A stretch of DNA of 9,307 nucleotides from Anaerolineales bacterium UBA6668 (GTDB lineage: Bacteria; Chloroflexota; Anaerolineae; Anaerolineales; UBA6668): positions 23,017 through 32,323 of the forward strand of contig DKKK01000172.1 of assembly GCA_002455215.1 (NCBI GenBank), given 5' to 3'. The stretch's first letter is position 1. Every line of letters begins with the position of its first letter. Shown here piece by piece: positions 5,283 through 9,307 of this stretch. The position numbers and the translations under genes are program-made. The notes under the pieces were generated by a model. It was not told the origin of the DNA and did not search any database. It saw nothing but the letters and a program-made list of their open reading frames with translations.

Positions 5283-6527
5283 ATGCAAACGCTTCTTGAC
5301 CTACCCAATTGGGAAACCCGCCCGCCGAGCGGCAACCCCAGCGCCCACACCTTCTCGCTAGAACCTACCCGCCAATTGCTTGCTCGCTTGGGAAACCCAC
5401 AGCAACAAGTGCGTTTTGTGCAGGTGGCAGGGAGCAAGGGCAAGGGTAGTGTCTGCCATCTGCTGGCGGCGGCGCTACAAGCATGTGGCTATCGAGTAGG
5501 GTTATACACCAGCCCGCACCTTCACGACCTACGGGAACGCTTTCGAATCAATGGCGAGAACATCCCCGCCGCCGAGTTCGCCCGCCTGCAAGCACACCAC
5601 GCCCCCCATTGGCAAGAAATCCCCGAATTGTCGTTTTTTGAAGCATGCACGGCGCTGGCAATGGCTTGGTTTGCGCAGGAAGCGGTGGATATTGCTATTC
5701 TCGAAACCGGTTTAGGGGGACGCTATGATGCCACCAATGTCGTCAATCCTGTACTTTGTCTCATCACATCATTGGAATTGGAACATACTGCCATTTTGGG
5801 CAATACACTGGCAGAAATTGCTTACGCTAAGGGGGGAATTATTAAACCAGCAGTGCCAGTTCTGACTGTCCCGCAAGCAGATTCCGCCATGCAAGTGCTG
5901 TGGCAGATTGCTCACGAGCAGGGCGCACCCTTCCAAGTGGTAGAAACCCCTGACACACCACCCGTTTTGCACAGCGCCCGGCACTGGCTCAACATTGCAC
6001 TGGTTTCTGCCGCGTTGCAACAGTTGCGTGTCATTGGTTTTCATCTACCCACACAACTTTGTCAACCCGTCTTAGTACACACACGCCTGCCCGCCCGCCA
6101 AGAATTTTTGCCCGGTAGCCCTGCTTACCTATTCGATGTGGCACATACCATTGAAAGCGCTATTGACCTACGCGCATTTGTGCTACAATTAACGATTGCC
6201 AAACCGTTTGTTTTACTGTTTGGTGTGATGCGTGACAAGCAGGTGCAAGCGGTCTTGCAAGCCCTGCGTGCCATTCCTATCACCCATTGTGTGCTTACCA
6301 GTGCAAACCACCCACGTGCCATGCCCGTGAGTGAACTTGCACCGATTGCCGAAGCGCTTGCCTTTCCAAACCTTGCCCTTGCCAGCCATCTGCCCTACGG
6401 CTTGTCATTGACACGACAATTGGCAGGCAAACACGGCACTATTTTAATTACGGGTAGCTTCGCATTAGTCGGAACAGCCCGCGCCAGCCTTTTACCATCC
6501 CCCAAACCGATAAATTTATTGGGGTAA
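5283..6527 (+). CDS. folC: Folylpolyglutamate synthase / dihydrofolate synthase
   Basis: A cytoplasmic Mur-ligase-family enzyme of 414 residues. It uses ATP to add glutamate to folates and, in bifunctional members, to dihydropteroate. The ATP-binding loop is VAGSKGKGSV (48-57), followed by the substrate segment GLYTSPHLHDLRERFRING (73-91). Further signatures are LETGLGGRYDATN (140-152), the EHTAILGNTLAEIAYAKGGI stretch (167-186) and the C-terminal ligase domain from about residue 265. Two motifs differ from the usual form. ELEH replaces the common LDH/YDH before the conserved His168, and the C-terminal DGAHN motif reads DVAHT (285-289). Length is slightly below the usual 420-450. There is no Shine-Dalgarno sequence before ATG 5283, but the promoter at 5227-5256 fits this start. 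It is followed by lon after 14 nt, so the two are probably cotranscribed. Confidence 0.92.
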   Translation: MQTLLDLPNWETRPPSGNPSAHTFSLEPTRQLLARLGNPQQQVRFVQVAGSKGKGSVCHLLAAALQACGYRVGLYTSPHLHDLRERFRINGENIPAAEFARLQAHHAPHWQEIPELSFFEACTALAMAWFAQEAVDIAILETGLGGRYDATNVVNPVLCLITSLELEHTAILGNTLAEIAYAKGGIIKPAVPVLTVPQADSAMQVLWQIAHEQGAPFQVVETPDTPPVLHSARHWLNIALVSAALQQLRVIGFHLPTQLCQPVLVHTRLPARQEFLPGSPAYLFDVAHTIESAIDLRAFVLQLTIAKPFVLLFGVMRDKQVQAVLQALRAIPITHCVLTSANHPRAMPVSELAPIAEALAFPNLALASHLPYGLSLTRQLAGKHGTILITGSFALVGTARASLLPSPKPINLLG

Positions 6528-6541
6528 AACCAAACTCACTG

Positions 6542-9061
6542 ATGAACCAACTTCCCAATCCCTTTGAATTACAATCCGCCGAATTGAGCGATATTAACAA
6601 TGCCCGCCCCAACCGTAAGGGCATTGTGGATTTGCCTGTATTGCCATTGCGCGATTTAGTACTCTTTCCGCGCATGATCGCCCCGCTCAATGTTTCCCGC
6701 GATATCAGCCAAGCCGCTATTAACCAAGCCCGCTCTGCCCACTCAACTGTCATTGCTTTGGCACAGATAGACCCCGAAGACAACGCCCCACAGCCCAACG
6801 ACTTCCACATTGTCGGCACTGAAGCCGCCACCGCCCGCCCGATGCGCTTGCCAGACGGTAACACGTCGGTTTTGGTGCAAGGACGCCGCCGCTTGGAAAT
6901 TGTGGAAGTGTACGAAGCCGAAGGACATTTGCGTGCCAAAGCACGGGTAATGCACGAACCAGAAATTGACGCACACGACCCCGAAACCGAAGCGCTGATG
7001 CGGGTGATTATCTCGCTTTTGGAGAAAGCCATTTCCCTAAAACGCGACTTGCCCGAAGAAGCGTTGGTCTATGCGCTGAATATTGATGAACCGGGCTGGC
7101 TGGCAGACTGGGTCACCACCACGCTGGAACTCGAACTGCTGGAGTACCAATCCATCCTAGAAACGATTTCCCCACTCACACGCTTACAACGGGTGAGCAT
7201 CTTGCTGGGGCGCGAAATCAACCGTATGGAGATGGAAGAACGCATTCACGCCGATGTGCAACAACGGGTAGATGCCAGCCAAAAAGAGTTTTATTTACGC
7301 GAACAATTAAAAGCCATCCAGACCGAACTGGGCGAGATTGACGTTTTCCAACAAGAGTTGGAAGAACTGCGCGAAAAAATTGAAAACGCCCACATGCCGG
7401 ATGAAGCCCTGCAACGCGCCCGCATTGAATACAAGCGCTTGTTGCAACAGCCGCCCATGTCGCCAGAAACGGGTGTGATTCGCACCTACTTGGAGTGGTT
7501 GATTGACCTGCCCTGGGAAGCCCGCACCGAAGACAATTTGGATTTGAAACACGCCCGCGAAGTACTGGACACCCGGCATTTTGGGCTAGAAAAAGCCAAA
7601 GAACGTATTTTGGAATATATCGCCGTGCGTAAACTGGCACAAGACCCAGATAAAATCAAGCAACCCATTTTGTGCTTTGTGGGACCGCCAGGCACCGGTA
7701 AAACATCACTTGGGGCATCTATTGCGGAAGCGCTCGGACGCAAGTTTGGGCGGCTTTCATTGGGTGGCGTGCGCGATGAAGCCGAAATTCGCGGGCATCG
7801 CCGTACCTATATTGGCGCATTGCCCGGACGAGTGCTCCACACCATGCGCCGTGTTAGCACCGTCAACCCACTCATCATGCTCGACGAAATTGACAAGATG
7901 AGTAGTGATTTTCGCGGCGACCCGGCTTCTGCTTTGCTGGAGGTGCTGGACCCAGAACAAAATCACAATTTCTCCGACCATTATTTGGAACTGCCTTACG
8001 ACCTAAGCCAAGTGCTTTTTGTCACCACCGCCAACACGCTATGGAGTTTGCCACCCGCTTTGGAAGACCGCTTAGAAGTGATTGAATTTTCTAGCTATAC
8101 CGAAGACGAAAAAGTCGAGATTAGCCGCAAGTTTTTGATTCCGCGCCAGTATGAACAAAATAGCTTGCAAGGGCATCCGTTGGAAATTGACGAAGACGCT
8201 CTGCGCTTGTTGGTGCGTGAATACACCTATGAAAGTGGTGTGCGTGAATTGGAACGACAAATCGCTACTATCTGCCGCAAGTTGGCTCGCCAAATCGCCG
8301 AAGAAAAACCTGCCGAACTGCACGTTACGGCTGACCACTTGCTCGGCTTGCTCGGTCCTTCGCTCTTCCCGCAGGATGAAGCCAACAAGACCGATGAAGT
8401 GGGCTTGGTGACCGGGCTGGCATGGACTGCCAATGGCGGTGAGATTACCCCGATAGAAGTTGCCATGATGGATGGTAAAGGTGAAGTACAAGTCACCGGA
8501 CAGGTGGGGGAAGTGATGCAAGAATCGATTCAAGCCGCCTATGCTTACCTACGCTCACGCGCCAAAGAGTATGGGTTTAAGCTGAAGGGCATGGAGAAAA
8601 AAGACATTGCTATTCACATGCCGGAAGCGGCAACCAGCAAAGATGGACCCAGTGCGGGCGTAACTATTGCCACAGCACTATTGAGCGTGCTCACCGGACG
8701 CAAGGTGCGTAGTTCGGTTGCCATGACCGGCGAAATCACCTTACGCGGGCGGGTCTTGCCGATTGGCGGACTCAAAGAAAAAATGCTTGCCGCTCACCGC
8801 ATGGGCATTAAGACTGTTATCATCCCCAAAAAGAATGCCAAAGATTTGATAGATATTCCGGAACGGGTGAAGGCAGATATCCAGATTGAGCAGGTGGAAC
8901 ATATTGACCAAGTGTTGGCAATTGCCTTGCTCCCAGCAGAAGCCCGCTCCACGCGCACCCGCACCGCTCAAGCGCAGGACGCACCTGCCAAAGCGGCTAC
9001 ACCGCGCACGCGCAAATCTGCTGTTAAACCGGCAAGTACAGCAACGCCCACTTCCAACTAA
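6542..9061 (+). CDS. lon: ATP-dependent protease La (LonA)
   Basis: A cytoplasmic, normally hexameric AAA+ serine protease of 839 residues that degrades misfolded and regulatory proteins. The LonN substrate-binding domain spans about residues 29-225 and opens with [16 protein letters not shown] coiled-coil linker follows (about 225-300). The AAA+ module has Walker [10 protein letters not shown] (381-389), Walker B LIMLDEID (444-451) and a sensor-1 segment TTANT (495-499). The protease domain carries catalytic Ser704 in KDGPSAG and Lys747 in GGLKEK, 43 residues apart as in E. coli Lon. All active-site residues are present. The family core ends near residue 800. An extra tail of about 39 residues rich in Ala, Thr, Arg, Lys and Pro follows and is probably disordered. 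ATG 6542 has no Shine-Dalgarno sequence, consistent with translation following folC. Confidence 0.97.
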   Translation: MNQLPNPFELQSAELSDINNARPNRKGIVDLPVLPLRDLVLFPRMIAPLNVSRDISQAAINQARSAHSTVIALAQIDPEDNAPQPNDFHIVGTEAATARPMRLPDGNTSVLVQGRRRLEIVEVYEAEGHLRAKARVMHEPEIDAHDPETEALMRVIISLLEKAISLKRDLPEEALVYALNIDEPGWLADWVTTTLELELLEYQSILETISPLTRLQRVSILLGREINRMEMEERIHADVQQRVDASQKEFYLREQLKAIQTELGEIDVFQQELEELREKIENAHMPDEALQRARIEYKRLLQQPPMSPETGVIRTYLEWLIDLPWEARTEDNLDLKHAREVLDTRHFGLEKAKERILEYIAVRKLAQDPDKIKQPILCFVGPPGTGKTSLGASIAEALGRKFGRLSLGGVRDEAEIRGHRRTYIGALPGRVLHTMRRVSTVNPLIMLDEIDKMSSDFRGDPASALLEVLDPEQNHNFSDHYLELPYDLSQVLFVTTANTLWSLPPALEDRLEVIEFSSYTEDEKVEISRKFLIPRQYEQNSLQGHPLEIDEDALRLLVREYTYESGVRELERQIATICRKLARQIAEEKPAELHVTADHLLGLLGPSLFPQDEANKTDEVGLVTGLAWTANGGEITPIEVAMMDGKGEVQVTGQVGEVMQESIQAAYAYLRSRAKEYGFKLKGMEKKDIAIHMPEAATSKDGPSAGVTIATALLSVLTGRKVRSSVAMTGEITLRGRVLPIGGLKEKMLAAHRMGIKTVIIPKKNAKDLIDIPERVKADIQIEQVEHIDQVLAIALLPAEARSTRTRTAQAQDAPAKAATPRTRKSAVKPASTATPTSN

Positions 9062-9075
9062 GCTTTCGACTGAAC

Positions 9076-9101
9076 AAACGGCTCCACATGGGGTCGTTTT
9101 T
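9076..9101 (+). terminator. Intrinsic terminator of folC-lon
   Basis: A 10-bp stem pairs AAACGGCTCC (9076-9085) with GGGGTCGTTT (9090-9099), including two G-T pairs, around the loop ACAT. The run TTTTT (9097-9101) ends the structure. It sits 14 nt after the lon stop, the expected place for rho-independent termination. Confidence 0.8.
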
Positions 9102-9307
9102 GTATCTGCCCCCTTTCCAGATGATAAAGGGATTGGGGGTTTGGGTTGGGTCAATCAGTGCCCATCTCCCCGGCGAAATGCTATATTCGGGTAACTGCTC
9201 AGCCTAGTTTGGCAAAACTGGCTAAAATCAGAATGACAATGGTTTGTTTACCCAAATACGGGCAAAACAGGGAAGTTACTGGTTTTTTGGTAGTGCCTAA
9301 GGAATAA
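9102..9307. other. Region after the lon terminator, no supported gene
   Basis: Frames are short and their translations resemble no family I know. The only structure seen is a hairpin at 9201-9223 (AGCC-T-AGTTT, loop GGCA, AAACT-GGCT) with one bulged base and no T tract. TATATTCGGGTAAC at 9182-9195 faintly recalls a repeat end, but nothing else of the element follows. Confidence 0.5.

Noticed and set aside
5129..5299. 56-codon plus-strand ORF upstream of and overlapping folC
   Set aside because: It runs through repeat copy 4 and the folC start, has no ribosome binding site and shows no recognisable motif. Chance frame.
7218..7640. 140-codon minus-strand ORF inside lon
   Set aside because: It lies wholly opposite the conserved AAA+ region of lon, and its translation is Cys/Arg-rich with no motif. 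Shadow of the real gene.
9182..9224. Fifth repeat copy suggested by TATATTCGGGTAAC
   Set aside because: Only the first few bases resemble the element end; no palindrome or second hairpin follows in register.
9128..9307. Plus-strand frame ending at the last bases (MTMVCLPKYGQNREV near its end)
   Set aside because: It has no good start or ribosome site, no family resemblance, and is short; it may be chance or part of something outside the window.

Overview
The window looks like a chromosomal segment from a free-living bacterium able to respire oxygen, because it encodes a heme A synthase. The best guess is a member of the Chloroflexota (Anaerolineae-like). This rests on the Thr/Pro-rich lipoprotein linker, the style of the Lon and CtaA sequences, moderate base composition, and starts with almost no Shine-Dalgarno sequence. 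It is an inference from protein flavour, not proof.

Layout from left to right. Positions 1-97 hold the first copy of a palindromic repeat. Positions 155-703 (minus) encode an FMN-binding split-barrel (PNPOx-like) protein. Positions 797-1217 hold a dead plus-strand locus: an XRE-type helix-turn-helix gene interrupted by a second repeat copy and by a frameshift, followed by a short ATGA-overlapping remnant ORF. Positions 1228-4827 are a minus-strand gene block read as lipoprotein, then ctaA, then a GH13 maltodextrin-type glucosidase, with gaps of 48 and 3 nt. Positions 4828-5282 are a divergent intergenic region rich in structure: four tandem 15-16 bp units, a perfect-armed palindrome, a small hairpin, a third repeat copy and a partial fourth copy. 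Positions 5283-9061 (plus) hold folC and lon, 14 nt apart, closed by a good intrinsic terminator at 9076-9101. The last 200 bases hold no gene I can support.

The identifiable genes are housekeeping: folate polyglutamylation, protein quality control, heme A synthesis and maltodextrin breakdown. The most interesting signal is in the non-coding DNA. A dispersed element of about 97 bp has degenerate terminal inverted repeats, a 20-24 bp inner palindrome and a second A/T hairpin. It occurs up to four times in 9.3 kb. One copy sits in the recognition helix of the XRE gene as an exact, stop-free 96-bp (32-codon) insertion. Another appears to supply a perfect TATAAT box for folC-lon. This resembles a MITE or an in-frame palindromic element more than static intergenic repeats.
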